From NCBI GenBank assembly GCA_021234535.1, contig CM037830.1, positions 4,934,170 to 4,998,169 on the forward strand: a stretch of 64,000 bases of DNA. Direction: 5' to 3'. A program made the position numbers and the translations under genes. How positions within the stretch are numbered: the first letter of the stretch is position 1; the number at the start of each line of letters is the position of its first letter. Positions 46,590 to 59,879 of the stretch are shown here, one piece after another. The DNA comes from Stichopus chloronotus (Eukaryota > Echinodermata > Holothuroidea > Aspidochirotida > Stichopodidae). The notes under the pieces are model-generated. The model did no database searches, was not told the origin of the DNA, and saw only the letters and a list, made by a program, of their open reading frames with translations.

Positions 46590-46735
46590 ATGCAAGGAGA
46601 GAGACCACCTCCCATCAACGACAAAGAGACAGGTTTCGATCAGGTACAAAGGCCACATTTGGTCAATGAAGGAGACTGCTGTCGGTCAAAGAGAGTGACT
46701 GCTTTCAATCAAGGAAAGGGACTGCTTAAAGGAAT
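46590..46735. repeat. Degenerate 36-bp tandem repeat
   Basis: About four units related to GGTCAATGAAGGAGACTGCT lie in the intron between W15 and W16. They explain the 76-codon plus-strand open frame there. Confidence 0.45.
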
Positions 46736-47067
46736 AATCCCTTTCATGATACTTATAAAGAATGAGGCATTCTTGCTTGCAGCAAAGTTGAGTGAAAGGA
46801 TTTCTTGGCTTAGTCTTTGAGAACAAGAGACATATCAATTATCAACATATTTGACATGAACATTTAAGTCATTTGACAAATGTAACAGTTGTTTCTTACG
46901 CTCATACTAACTTGCAACTGAATGACAAAGAAAAATGCTCAACTTGCGAAACCTACAGCATCATTCACATGCATTCAAAATGATTTAGTGGCCAAGTCTT
47001 TACAAAATAGTTTGTCAATTTTTATTTCACGTCTGAGAGAGACAGAAAGTCAATCCAGGACACTAAC

Positions 47068-47213
47068 CTCTGCTAGGACATTGGCATCTGTTTTGAACTT
47101 GGTCATGGAAGTAATTATTGCACTAGCAACCTGTTTGGACAGGTGGATGTCAATGGGAGCCCTCTGGTGGGTCACAAGAGTTTGGAAGAGAATGCTTCCT
47201 TTTTGTTGAATGT
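47068..47213 (-). CDS. LRRK2: LRRK2 exon W15, armadillo region
   Basis: Encodes NIQQKGSILFQTLVTHQRAP, then IDIHLSKQVASAIITSMTKF and KTDANVLAE. Acceptor GTTTTTCAG, donor GTTAGTG. Phase 1 in, phase 0 out. Resembles late ARM repeats. Confidence 0.78.
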
Positions 47214-47484
47214 CTGAAAAACAATGAAGTAAAACAAAAGGGGAGAAAGTCACAGGAAAAGGTCAATGAATACTAGAATACTGATTATCCATAGAAAAGA
47301 GCTACATCATTCTTTTAAATTTTGTAAAATTTTAGCAGTCACTTGGATTATCTGAATGAAATGAAACTGTCTGATATTAACTAGCTTAAAGTTACGATCT
47401 TAGAAAAGAGCAAGTTAGAGGTTTACTGTCAATGAAGTAAAGGAGCACAGGTTTCACAAGTCACCTATATTCTGTGCAACTCAC

Positions 47485-47565
47485 TTTCACATTGATCAAA
47501 CTGCTCCATAATCTTCACTGTATTGTTGAGCAGACCAGCTTCACAAAGGATATCCACCATACCCT
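47485..47565 (-). CDS. LRRK2: LRRK2 exon W14, armadillo region
   Basis: Encodes EGMVDILCEAGLLNNTVKIM followed by EQFDQCE. Acceptor CCATTTCAG, donor GTGAGTTG. Symmetric phase 1 exon of only 81 bp. Confidence 0.75.
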
Positions 47566-47963
47566 CTGAAATGGAATCAAAGTAAAACCATTTGAGAGTA
47601 TTTGATGTAGAGCTTTTACTATATAGCCGGCTGTAGCCGGTCAGGGTTGCCGTTATCATCTTGCAAAAGTGTGAAAATTCCAAGTACAATTTCCAGTTAA
47701 CCAGCTAAGCCAAAATAGCAACTATCAGTTTTTCAATACACAACCTTTGGTGCCTCATCAAAAGTGCACGATCTCAAAATCACCACAGAATTAGTCCAAA
47801 ACTGACACGAAGCATCATTTTCAAAGGTGGGATATATCACAGAATCTCTACACATGTGACTGTCTGTAGATAACAATGTTTTTGAAGTGCACAAAAGGAA
47901 GTCCATAAAATGTGATGGACTAGAAATTAATGCCATTATAAAGGTATCCTGAATGACATTCAC

Positions 47964-48092
47964 CTGCACTGGAGAGGACACTCATGGCTTCTAGGGAAAG
48001 CTCTTGGAATTCTTGGTCTTCCTGGTTGTCTACCATGGCCTGCAAAAAGACCTCGTGGATACCTTCCACCATGCTCTGATTACGAACCACCC
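47964..48092 (-). CDS. LRRK2: LRRK2 exon W13, armadillo region
   Basis: Encodes GVVRNQSMVEGIHEVFLQAM, then DQEFQELSLEAMSVLSSAG. Acceptor TTTTGATTTAG, donor GTGAATG. Symmetric phase 1, 129 bp. Confidence 0.78.
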
Positions 48093-48802
48093 CTAAATCA
48101 AAAGTGGAATTAACACACACCTAAATTGCCAAAATACTGTTTTCTTGAGTAACAGTATGTCCCTCACTACCCCTTCAACAAAAGTGCAATCATGATGCAA
48201 TAGCAAGGCTACCATTTTCATATCCTAGTAAATTGTTCCAGACTGAATCAAAAGCCAGTATACAGTATATATATTTATAGCAAAGACCTACTCTGTTATA
48301 ACATCTATAACATAATATAAATGACTCTGGTACCTTGAAACATGAAGCTATTTCCTTCCATGAATGAATACCGAGTTGTTATTATTACATATGATATTTT
48401 GGTCTCTTTGAATCACCAAACATTTTCAACAACAAAATACATGAACAAACTACTAAGCTGTTGATCGCTTCTAGATTTCTGTCTTTCCATGTCAGAAGAT
48501 GGAAATGAAAAAAAAAACGAACAGCAAAAATGAAAGCGGCAATAGCCATCAAAGCATACGTAGACAAAACATGAGCAAAGTTTTTGAACACAATTGCTAT
48601 TATACCATAGGAAAAAGATTTCAGCAAATCGGTGACCTTTACATGGATCTTAATGAAAACAGCAATGCTGTCATTGCACAAATGATATAAATAGATTGTA
48701 ATTTCCTTTGTTTGTTTTGCTCTTTCACCTTTCCTTTTAGTTTACTTTTAGGATCTATAAACAGGTGAGCATATAACACGTAAAATAGACCAGGAAACAT
48801 AC

Positions 48803-48933
48803 CGACATCCGCAAGACAAGTAATGCAACGAACTGCTTCATCCAGGAAAGGACGAACTGTTGAAAACTTTTTCAGGGAGGCAAAAATTTGGATGTGAAGT
48901 TCCATTTGAGCAAATTTACTCTTGTTCTCCAAA
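48803..48933 (-). CDS. LRRK2: LRRK2 exon W12, armadillo region
   Basis: Encodes SLENKSKFAQMELHIQIFAS, then FLDEAVRCITCLADVG. Acceptor GCTTTCCCAG, donor GTATGTT. Phases match W11 and W13. The large intron upstream (48,934-51,691) holds repeats. Confidence 0.75.
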
Positions 48934-49139
48934 CTGGGAAAGCAGACAAAAAAAAAACCAATTCTTACTAAAGTTTACTGAAAATATCTATCAATAAAAA
49001 GGCTAGAGGAACTAAAAATAATCTCTTGGAAGTCAGACTACACAGATTCAAAGCAAATTATGTCTTATGTAAAAGTGACACTTTGATTCTTGTTCAGAGG
49101 AACAGTGAGATGATAATAATAGTCCCCTAAGTAGCACTG

Positions 49140-49390
49140 AGGGGAGTCATTTCAATTTGGGTTTCTGCTGTCTGATTCAGGTCTCATCTGCTTCGGGTTG
49201 CTCGGTACAGCTAATGGGCTGCTGAGCTGGGCAGGTCCTCCACCCCTCCGATCCTTTGGGAGAGCGGCTAAAGACTGGGAGTTCACTCTCGTCCATTGTA
49301 GGGGGACATTAAATGGCAATCCTGGGGGCAGGTTTGAGTTTGTTTGGGATTGTTGGTTCACCTCTGCCCTGTTACCCTCTCAACACTGAT
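49140..49390. other. GC-rich island in AT-rich intron
   Basis: Sequence such as GCTGAGCTGGGCAGGTCCTC and CAATCCTGGGGGCAGGTTTG is clearly richer in G and C than its surroundings. Open frames exist on both strands, but I recognise no protein. It may be a piece of a mobile element or a retrocopy. Confidence 0.4.
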
Positions 49391-50929
49391 CAAAAAGAGA
49401 AGGTGAATTTTGCCAGTGCCCCCACGATCAACATGGTATAGGATCCTCAAAGAGTCTTCATACTTCGATCCTGATCCTCAATATTTCAAATTCATATTCA
49501 AGTTTGAGACACCTTATATAAAGAATACATTTACTATTCAGTCACAGTCCTTCCACGATCAAACAGCTCATTTCTTTACTGTCTCCAAAGTTGTGTACCA
49601 TCACAGCTCCTTCTGTACTTCTCATTTAGATATTTGCAGATAATTTTGTTTATTCTAACAGTGCTAACTGTAGCATATTATATTGGAAGAATTTCAAATC
49701 TTCACAGGACACAATTCTTTCAGTTCTTACAATGCTGCTCCCTAGCTGGGCTCGCAATGTCACCAACAAAATTATATTTTTGAACCTTAATAATTTTCAT
49801 ATTATTTGATAATTATGTGAAGTGTTTCCAGTGATAAGTTTACAACAACTGATCTATATTTAGGGAGGAATAATGACGCTGTTGCTTTTGGGACAAATGT
49901 CCTATCTGTAAAAAATATGTAGTTTGATTACAACACTTCTTCGCAAAATCAATTGAGCCAATGGTAAAGGTGGTATACAATAATATATCTGTTCTTGGTA
50001 ACTGAAATACATTTCCCCAACTTAGATATGATGGTCTTTAAGCAAACAGAGAAACTTCCAAGAGGCATGCTGCAAATACATTATTTTCAAACTGTGTTCA
50101 TACTGAAGAGTATGACTACACAAAAACAGCACTCACTTGGTTACATATATGCACTGGCATACTGCTCCTTGAGCAACAAGTTAACTGTAAAGAATGTTGT
50201 GTAACTACTGTATGGCAAGCCTTTTTTGATCATATTCTGATATCCAGTCCAAAAGATATGTTAATATAACTACAATGTAAACAGTGGTCATTATGCTCTT
50301 TGAACAGCAAAGCCAGGTCCTCACTCCACCCACCATCCTCCAGGTTGCCACAAGCACTACTTGAACAAGTAAGCAATCAATGCCTAAGTTGCAAATCTCA
50401 TCCCTATCGTTTTGCATGGTCATTCATACATCATTCATGTACTCCCAGAGTGCGCTGAGCTGTATATTATTTTCATCAGTGGTTCAAATTGTTCACTGTG
50501 GGTAGAAGTGCTGATTATTCAAGTTACTTAGCTCAGTGATCTAGTATCGTGCCGCATATGCGTTGAACGACACAAGTGCCTGCACGCAAAACGTGTGAGA
50601 AAATCGAGTGTGCATCAAAGTATTCCTAGAAACGTGCACATGTCAAAGTATTCCTCAGATCCACATGCGCCATCACTTTGGATGTTTTGAATGCCCTGAA
50701 AAGTGCATCGTTCATGCTTCAGTGTTATCTTCACAGTGGGTAAACAACTTGAAATCCTGCACAACTGTGTAGTAGGCATATATGCTACACTGTAAACATA
50801 TACTGAGTGAAGGTACTAATACATGGTAAATGACATTGCCACCAGACAAAATCCTTCAGCCCAAAACATGGTTGCATAGGTTGAAATACCATGTCACATT
50901 CATGAAAGGCAAAGAAGTGAAAGTCATGT

Positions 50930-51445
50930 TGACACCATTCACTAACAGCCTCATACACACATAAATGCACTATAGTAACCATGACCTTTGACCCTGACAA
51001 ATGACATCACTGTTTCGGCAGACACTACATCTCCTACCCAGGCATCTACTCACCAAGTTTGAAGTTTATCAGACTTACTGTCTAGAAGAAGATCGTGACA
51101 CACTTTTCAGAGCATTTTTTTGTCAATTTGACCTTTAATCATGTGCCATTTGACCTGGTGACCTCATCATTATGTTTAAAAAAATCTTGTACCATCTTAT
51201 TTTGAGATATGGTAGTTTCATAACGCTAAGATATTCGCACATAGAGATAATGCTAAAAGTGTGTGTTTTTATCTTCATGACCTGTGACCTTTGACCTATG
51301 ACATAATCGATCGGACGGACACTATCCACATACCCAGGAACATACCCACCAAGTTTGAGGGTCATCCGACCCACTGTCTGGGAGGAGATCATGACACAGT
51401 TTCTTTTGTACACACACAGACACACAAACACACATTTTGATGACC
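50930..51445. repeat. Duplicated ATGACCTTTGACC element
   Basis: Two related halves (from about 50,980 and from about 51,275) share ATGACCTTTGACC or GTGACCTTTGACCT, CCAAGTTTGA, ACTGTCT and GATC-TGACACA strings. The second ends in (ACACA)n. Exact TGACCTTTGACCT is at 51,285. Related in motif, not in full sequence, to the 13.4-kb array. Confidence 0.5.
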
Positions 51446-51691
51446 CTTCTTACCCCCCTGACCCCAGTGGGTAATTCCAATCCATGTCATTCGTATACCA
51501 AGAGGTACCCCCACATAAGGGCTACTGACCCCCCAAGTTTTGGTTGAATAGTACAAACAGTGTAAGGTGGGCTACCATTTGAGTGTCATCTGTGGCAAAT
51601 TTAACCACTCAACAGAGTACAGTATCTTCTCCCTGAGGGATGAAATAATAAAATTCTGCTGATCTGATAAAAAGAGAGAAGAATGCGTTAC

Positions 51692-51821
51692 CTGGCAAGA
51701 CACAATCCCGTAATAGCTTGACATGCTGCTCCTTGAGCTTCTGAATAGTCCCAGAAAGTAAGCATTCCATTCTTGATGTCAAGATGAGCGCCTTTCATTA
51801 CCAAGTGATCTTGCAGATCTT
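51692..51821 (-). CDS. LRRK2: LRRK2 exon W11, armadillo region
   Basis: Encodes KDLQDHLVMKGAHLDIKNGM, then LTFWDYSEAQGAACQAITGL. Acceptor ATCTAACAG, donor GTAACGC. Phases agree with both neighbours. Typical ARM alternation of Leu-rich helices and small residues. Confidence 0.72.
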
Positions 51822-52875
51822 CTGTTAGATAGAATGCAAAAATTTCGGTTGAGAATTCACCTGGTGCAGAGCCAACTATTGCGTTTCTCTCATCATCTGA
51901 ATTCACTATTCGCTCTTTCAATGTCGATGTTATGTTCCAAGAAAGAGAACGAGAAGAGTCGACTGACTGGACACTCCTCCACTGTCGGACATGTCCGAAC
52001 TGGTTGCTGTTTCCCCAGCAATCTTATGATTACAGTTACTGTAAGCTTGAGAGGATTCAAAACTAATTGGGACAATATCAATTAAGAGCCATGAGAGCAT
52101 TAACTGGCATTTTAGAAGTCACTATATAGTTATGCAATAACTTTATAAACCTGAGGTAGTGATGCAGAATTTCATTCCCAACTAGGATCTGCGTGTGTAC
52201 CTGCTTTTTTTTTTGTCTGCAATCTTTTGAATGGACCAACTAATTATACATTCACAGATCCATGCACATTTGTCCAAACAGCCTAACCAACAATGATAAC
52301 CATTAACTTTAGACCAATGGATCACAAAAAAGCTGTACAGTGTCTTACTGTGTGACTTCTTAATCAGGGCTAATGTACTGTAAGATGACAATGCACAATC
52401 CAGATAAATGAAAGATAAACAATTATGATTTTCAAAACTAAAAACATTTTATTTAAGCCCTTCATCCAAAATACATGGTAGAATATGCTCTCAAAGCTAC
52501 AGAAGGTCCTGAAATGAAGGTACTGCAACATGAAAGGCAGTCACTCATTTCTGGCTTGGAGTAAGCAAACTTCTCATTTGGTTCTGCTTTTTGATTGACA
52601 GCATATTCAAAAGATGCAGTAGTTGATACTACACAGCATACACAGGGCCCCTTGTTTTGATGTCACATGTGGAGGAGTTTTACACAGGCTGTTCAAGGAA
52701 CTAGAATTAAGTGGTTGGGAAAATTGGAACTGTCTAGAGCGATGAGTCACTGACTTTAAATGTTTGATTTAGTGATTGGCTACCCTGATAGTATCTACTC
52801 ATGTTTTGTGTATTTTAGATAATTAGGGACTATAATTATAGGACTCCCATCATTTCCAGTGCAAATGCTACTTAC

Positions 52876-52991
52876 TGGAATTTACCGCAAGGTGATATAT
52901 GGCTCGTGCAGAAGCCACAAAGACACACAGTTCTGTGTCACCGTAGAGCCTCAGACCTGTGAGCACCGCATTATCTACTGCCAACAAGGGA
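52876..52991 (-). CDS. LRRK2: LRRK2 exon W10, armadillo region
   Basis: Encodes SPLLAVDNAVLTGLRLYGDT and then ELCVFVASARAIYHLAVNS. I chose the acceptor CAATTAAG. The nearer GGCAG site would put TAA in frame. Donor GTAAGTA. Confidence 0.7.
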
Positions 52992-55572
52992 CTTAATTGA
53001 AGGAAAAAAAGACAGAAAATGAGATGTGGAGAAAAACAATAATCATCAAGTAACCATGGTAACCATGACAAATGTGATTATTAATCATTAGAACAATTGC
53101 TGTAGGCACATGATGCTGTTTATACCTCAACACTTCACTACCACGGGTACAGAGGACAGCCCACCACCCTCCCGAGAAAAATCTATCATTTGGGGCAAAA
53201 ATTGCAGATAATCAAAAGAAATGTCAACAATACTGGTTAATTTTAGTGAGATAAGAAGTCAATCTCAAACCCAGTTAAACATGGAAATAGTATTTTAAGG
53301 CCACTGTGACAATAAACTAACCATCTTCACATTTTTTTAGTAACTGTAGATTTGGAATTTAGACATTTCATTTTTCCTGCAGAAGTTACCTTGCCCCCTC
53401 AAACAGAATAGTTCATGTATGCCTATGTTCACTGAAAGTTTGAAGACGTGAGAATTTTAATCAATAGTGGTCTTTGCATATCTTTCTCATCTTTGCAGAA
53501 GTCTTTAAAAATCTTGAACAGTTGTCACAGAGATTATATAAAGTGCCTTCTTTACATTTTGGGACTGCAACATAACTTGAGGATGAGTGCTTTTAATGGT
53601 AAAGAACAAGATGGGATTGTGAGAGAACCATCTCCTTATGAATGTTCACAACATCTTCATGGGACAATTTTTAATCAACTATTCAATTAATATACATGAC
53701 CTGGCTAGACTAGATTGATAATTTAATTATATCTAATTTTCTTTGGGCAGTCATCAGATTTCTATTCTTCATTTCACGCCTACAAGTCACAATCCTGTTC
53801 TAGTGTATCAGTAAGAAAATGTTCACCTCCAGTCTCATCCTAACCAGTAGAATATTAGGTACAGTATGCAAACACTGAGACCAACAAACACATTTGTAGC
53901 TGTGAGTAAGCGCATAATTGTTAGGAATTGCCAGTGCACAATTTAGCTGAGTGCAAGGCTGTACAATTTACAAAGTGCAAATTTGCAATGTGCAAAATGG
54001 ATAATGATACACAATTTAAAACAATACAAGTCTTGTGGGCTGTTGATCTGAATACAAGGAAGTAAATAATCTCAATCAGTAACATTGCCACTTTTTTCTT
54101 GAACAGTGCAATTAAATGAGAAGCAAAGTACTTTGTTTCAAATAGGGAAACTATTAAGAAGATGTAGACACAGAAAATGCAGAAATCTCAATTAAAGAGG
54201 CTCATTAAGTTGACATTGTGAGGATTTTGAAGGGTACAACTACGTAGTAATGCTTATAGTAAGCATTATTAGAGTAATGTCACATCCAAGAGAGATGACT
54301 CTGGATTGTATTGGCTCCTGTGCATATCTTGTTAGTACTGATAGGAAAGTGTCTTCTCACACATTGTCAAAAACAAAACTGAATTGTTAATTATTCCCTC
54401 AATAATGTTTGTTTGTATATGACACATGGAGAGTCTTTTAGTTCCATCAATTGTCATTAGCATGCGAAGGACACTTGACAGGCTTAAAAGAAAAAAGTGA
54501 ATTTCACGACACAACTCAATGCGCCCCTCTAACCTTTCTGGAACTATAACTTAGTGAAAGCAAACAATTTTAATGTTAAAAAAAGCAAAATACTACAAGA
54601 AAACAGGCATCAAGAAAAAAGCTATTGCAGCTATTTCAAGATCAAAAAAGAAGACAACAACCCAGTGATTTGACCTTTTAATGAAAACACCCGTTCATTA
54701 GCTAAAGACAACAAGGGACTGAACAAGAAGGAAAGGCAGATGGGATTAAGTTAGTAGGTTCTCACAAAGATACAAGTACTCATCTCTGTCATTTTCTATT
54801 ACATTAATTACATCATGCATCTTTACACTATTACTGATGAAGACACCTTGTGTCTACAACACATGACTACATATGACAACTATGACTACAACACATTCAA
54901 TATGCTATGTCTGATGCAGACCTTTCCATTTATGTTACAACATATACAGACATCATCATTGTACTTTTTCTGATTCAGATACCGTCAATGTGATGAAGAC
55001 ATACTCTTTGTGTGATTACTGTTGCAGGTGTTTTCATTTTGCGGTATTAAAGTGATGCAGACATCCTTGTGTTTTTTAATGCTGATGCGGGAATTCACCA
55101 CTATGCTATAACTGATCCAGACATACTCAATGTACTTTAACTAGTGGAGGTATCTTCACTATGCTTTAACTGATGCACACATCATTGCGCTACAAATGAT
55201 GCAGACTTTATCAAAATACAGGGGAAAATATAGCACCTACATCTAAACAAGCTGCAATACCGAAATCAACCACTTACACCTTGCCATGAAATAGTTTTTG
55301 TATCAACAAAATACAGCACTTTCTATAACTTTACACCATTCATTTGGTCACAATTTACTGTACAAATGGCAGAGCAGTAATGAATATCTCCTGTGAGGTA
55401 ATTAAACTAAGGGCATTGATCTTGAGGTTTCTTATATTTCTTTTCTGCTCATTTGATAAAATCTTCCAAATCCTTTCTTCACTTTGCCTGTGTTTACTGG
55501 TTCAAAGTTAAAAATGTTAAACACATAGTTACTACTTCCTCCACACAAAACACAGATTTGTTATTTCTTTAC
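52992..55572 (-). other. 2.6-kb LRRK2 intron between W9 and W10
   Basis: Contains the degenerate GATGCAGACATC repeat at its left end (54,790-55,220). The rest is AT-rich with no gene seen. Confidence 0.5.
54790..55220. repeat. Degenerate CTGATGCAGACATC repeat
   Basis: At least eight variants of ACTGATGCAGACAT followed by a TT-rich spacer and TACTTT, at intervals of about 35-60 bp. Old and diverged. Confidence 0.5.
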
Positions 55573-55649
55573 CTGTCATCATCTCCAATAACATCTAAAA
55601 TTGCAGGCTGACTCTCCAGAAGGTAGCAGAGAACTTTACAAGCTAACAC
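55573..55649 (-). CDS. LRRK2: LRRK2 exon W9, armadillo region
   Basis: Encodes VLACKVLCYLLESQPAILDV followed by IGDDD. Acceptor TGACTTGCAG, donor GTAAAGA, phase 0 in, two bases carried out. Parallels human QEVSCCLLHRLTLGNFFNIL. Confidence 0.75.
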
Positions 55650-57359
55650 CTGCAAGTCAAATATTAGTAGAAAGCAGGGAAAGTTAGCTTCTGTCATTTG
55701 GATCTACATACGAGCAAACTGCATGGATGCCGGCACCTTCAAAATACAGGCAAAGAGTTATGCATTTGAAGCAAAGTTTGGCCAGGAAAAAGGGGAATAG
55801 AGAGAAAGGGGAGCCTCGTTTCAAAATTATTTTAAAAATTATTCATAACACTGAAAAATGACCACGTACACAACCATCCTATGAAGACTAAACCTCTCCA
55901 AAACACTGCCAAGGTGTTTGTAAATATAGTCTGTATGGCATATTCCAATAATAGCTCTTTATAGATTGAATCCAATTTGGGTATAAAGTTTTCAAAGCCT
56001 GATATAAAAAAAAATATTGCCTCCTCATGGCTATGATCATTTTAAAGATAATATCTGCAAAATTTGCATGCAATTTGAATCTTTGAAATCTATACCATGC
56101 AGAAAGAGCAATGAGCTGAATAATTTGCATTGAAAGAATTTATTGCCAACACTTTCTATGCTGTGTGATAACATGCAAGGTAAGAGTGCTGTAAAAGAAA
56201 ACAGATATGGTAAGGATCAAGACAGCAACTACACAATAAACAAGTTATTTGTTTCACAGTTTCTTTTCTCACTTTCTCCAAGTTTTGGTCTGTCACATTA
56301 ATTAATTTACCAACCAATGGTAAACTCTCTCAAAGAATATTCGAGAAATATTTTCCAGCGGTTATTGGGTTTTGTGGCGTACAGAAGAAACTTTGGGGTC
56401 AAGCAACAAACTCATTTCAAAACTGTATTCTGTTTCAAAGTGGATAACTTTGATTCAAAATAGGTCATAGGTCTGAATGACTTGTGGTGCATGATCCAAA
56501 CCATTTGCAAGTCTCTATGATTAGTAAGAGCAGAGCAGATAAAATCAATGCAAAATTGTAGCAAAGATTTGAGTTACAATGTAAAAAGGAAACATGTGGT
56601 AGAAAGCAAGAAATTCACAATTTGCATCAAACAATGGAATGGGGATATTATAGAATCATGCAATAATTAAAAATGATTGAATGTGTTTAGTAGACTAAAC
56701 TTGCATGTTCTGTAGTTTTCATATTTCATATCTTGTAACCTAATTTTAAGACCTAAACAATGCCAGTGTAAGGATGACCAATATGCAACAAACTATGACA
56801 GAACAGGATTCCTTTCTCACAAAAAAAATAGTAGGATTGGAAATTTGATAACAAAGAAAAGCGATAAATTACATTTCGAATGAACCATACTTAGAGCAAC
56901 TCGTGTGCAAAATCTTGCAATTTTGTAATGCAAGGACTGCTGATTTGAAGCTATCAATCTGGTACCATCTCTGATCAATAAATGGGTCTTTTAAGTTTTA
57001 ATTTTCCCAATCACACACTAAACAGAATTTTACAGACAAATAAACAATGACACAAGAAAAAAGCAAATCTTTTGCATAGTAATTGTTAAAAACTTTACAT
57101 ACCTCCAAATTTGACACAGCAGGCAGCAGACAACAGATAATGTACATAAGCTCAAATAGGAAACCACCCAAAAGCTTTTACAACCCTCAGATGTTGGGAA
57201 AGAGAAATAGAGAAACTTGTGGTGGAGGGCTTTTGAGTTGAGAAATTAAGAACAAATGTTTGGAAGGAATATACTGTAGATAAGTCTTTCTTAACGTGAC
57301 TGAGAATGCAGTGTGGCGAATCGCATGAGTTCGACGTCAGTTTCAGAGGTAGCTCTTAC

Positions 57360-57472
57360 CTGACACTGGATACTTCCAGGATGGTATATCATCGCATAGA
57401 AAGCTTCTTTCAACCAGCAGTCATCATTTATTTTGTACCCTAGCCACTGGTGAGATGTAATGACTGCACCAG
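57360..57472 (-). CDS. LRRK2: LRRK2 exon W8, armadillo region
   Basis: Encodes AGAVITSHQWLGYKINDDCW and then LKEAFYAMIYHPGSIQCQ. Acceptor ATATCAACAG, donor GTAAGAGC. Enters in phase 1 and leaves in phase 0. Fits the human stretch around NVRCYNIVVEAMKAFPMSER. Confidence 0.75.
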
Positions 57473-57682
57473 CTGTTGATATAAAAACACAAAATTAGTT
57501 CTAGAATGGTGGTCAGCAAAAAAATGACAACCTTCCATCCACATTTCTTACAAAGGTGCCAGTATTGAATACATCATTTGGGAAGGTGAAAGAAAAAGCA
57601 AAGTGAACAATAACATAACTCTACGCAACACGCCTTGACGAAAAGAGATAATTCCCTCTGACAGTAACCAAACTGTACCCAC

Positions 57683-57802
57683 CAATTTTGTCTAAGACTT
57701 CCAAAGCGGCGACCTGGGCCTCTACATCACTCTGGAATTTTCGAAGAACATGAATCACCAAGGGGTAGATCCCCTTTACAACTAAGAGCTGTTGGTCGTC
57801 GA
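57683..57802 (-). CDS. LRRK2: LRRK2 exon W7, armadillo region
   Basis: Encodes VDDQQLLVVKGIYPLVIHVL, then RKFQSDVEAQVAALEVLDKI. This parallels human EEQLTEFVENKDYMILLSAL and the next helix. Acceptor CTCTTTCAG, donor GTGGGT. Symmetric phase 1, 120 bp. Confidence 0.82.
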
Positions 57803-58248
57803 CTGAAAGAGAAATCCAGAGTAATATGTGAGATTGCCCTCCTTGCGTTAATGACCAGTCTCCTTCACCACTACTGTTTTAAGGCCACATGTCAATGATT
57901 TCCATGCATTACCATATACCAGTTGTACAAATTCTCGATGATTTTGTAGACATATTAAAAAAGTGCACACAGCAATTATCCTAAATGATATGCTATAACA
58001 AAAGGATTTTGGATTAATTATACTTTCAATCACAGGCATCCTTTGATTTGTCCCCCTCAATGTCTGCCCAAACCTAGAGTTTTCTAGAAAGACATGATCA
58101 TTTATACCATACTGCATAAGAATATAAGGGCAATCAATGTCGTTTCTTAATCTGCAGATTACTTTCACATTACATGTGATTTAAAGGATGAAACTGCATG
58201 ACTATTCAATTTCTACGATGTGAAGAATATTTGAGTAGACAGGCGTAC

Positions 58249-58374
58249 CTGTCCTTGCTAGATTCTTGAGAAATATACAAGCTGCTGTCTGCATGCTGGC
58301 TGAATCTGGATAAGCCTTCATGATGTCTGGAATGGTATACTGTGAAGCTTGCAAGATGAAATCATACTTCTCCT
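58249..58374 (-). CDS. LRRK2: LRRK2 exon W6, armadillo region
   Basis: Encodes EEKYDFILQASQYTIPDIMK, then AYPDSASMQTAACIFLKNLA. This parallels human SDIFMLIFDAMHSFPANDEV and the following GCKALHVLFE. Acceptor CAATTACAG, donor GTACGC. Symmetric phase 1 exon of 126 bp. Confidence 0.82.
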
Positions 58375-59879
58375 CTGTAATTGGTAATAGAAACGAAGGT
58401 GCATTATTCACAATACTAGTGAAATGACTAAAAGGAAAAAAAAGGTTAATATTCATTCACGAAGAGCAAATGACAATCACTAGACTATGGAGCTTAATGA
58501 GTGTGAAAATAAAGGTTTCTTCAATCTATATTGTTTTCCTTAGCTTGAATATTTCTTTCCTTGTCTTGATATTCTCATCTATGACTCTAAATACAAACAC
58601 AAAACTTTGATAACAGTTTCTGGCATAATATAAATTCTTCAGCAACAACAGTTGCCTCTGATCAAAGGGTCAGCACTATCTATCAAGGAGTATTTCACCT
58701 CCAGTGGATAAGAAAACTTTTAAGGACATCAGCATGGCTAGACAGAAATATTAGAATGTATGCAGTAAATTTCCATCGGTCCTGTTCTCATAACCTGAAT
58801 TAAACTTTTCAAAACAGCCCAAAATATTGGAAGATTTTGCATTGAATATAAGTTACTGACAGTTCCATACAAGCAAAATGCAGGTTATGTTTGATCAAGT
58901 TTTAAGGGTAAAGTACAAGCCAGTACCTAGTCAGACATCGAATTTGCAACAAATTGATATGAATTCCTGTTACACGTAATCTTAATACAGTGTTGAACCA
59001 GACCTGATAACTGTAGACATGAGTTTCATACATATGTTACAAATATATATGTGTACATAGCTCTCTGTCAGCTAGAAGTTAGTCACTTTTTGAAGTTGAA
59101 ATATAAACCTGATCACATGATGATACACATGCAAAAGATTGAGCTGTACAAACTGCAAATATTTACCACATATCCAAAAACAATCTTCCTTATCTCTTCA
59201 AATTTGACTTTAACCCTCTTAAATTGGTTATTGACCTGTCTTGAGCTTTTTGGATTGATGTTTTAAACAAACGAAATTTGTTCTGTTACCGATGTTATCT
59301 ACATTCTTCAACTAGATCTCACATGGTATCAGGGGACTGTTCCATAATTCATAAATTGCCATCTTGTGACTTGGTCTTGACTTGAACTGTTAGACAGCCA
59401 TCCCCTCGGTTTTATTGTTCGTGAAAACAAAACATGACAGATGAACCAAAGCATGATCGCCTATAAATCAGAGAAGTTCTTGTTCTAATGAACTCATTTG
59501 ACACTTAACTGAGCAAACTCCAAAGGTGTGCAAACATCGACCATTAACAACGAAGACAGTCTTTTGCAGTTAGTTCCAAAACAAGCATCATAAACCAATC
59601 AGGCTACAAATGATCAGGAAAAAAATTATTTAAAAAAAGAAGAAGTAAACCATTTCAAAGCTTACTTGAACCAACCAAAGACTGGTGCAATCAGCTCAGT
59701 GTGCAGTGGTAAAGTTGCTTGATATCTTTTAGCTGTTTAATGTTTTATTTTTGAGTGAAATGTGGTTGACTAAACCACATAGGGTACAGAGCATCATCGC
59801 TGAATTTGGTTAAGTTTGTTTAAGTTCAAGCTTAGTTGGTGTACTGGAACCATCAGAGACAAGGTTGGGTGTCATTTAC

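Larger units (their letters stand above)
48934..51691 (-). other. 2.8-kb LRRK2 intron between W11 and W12
   Basis: Holds a GC-rich island (49,140-49,390) and a duplicated GACCTTTGACC element (50,930-51,445). The stretch 49,400-50,900 is plain AT-rich sequence with no exon found. Confidence 0.5.
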
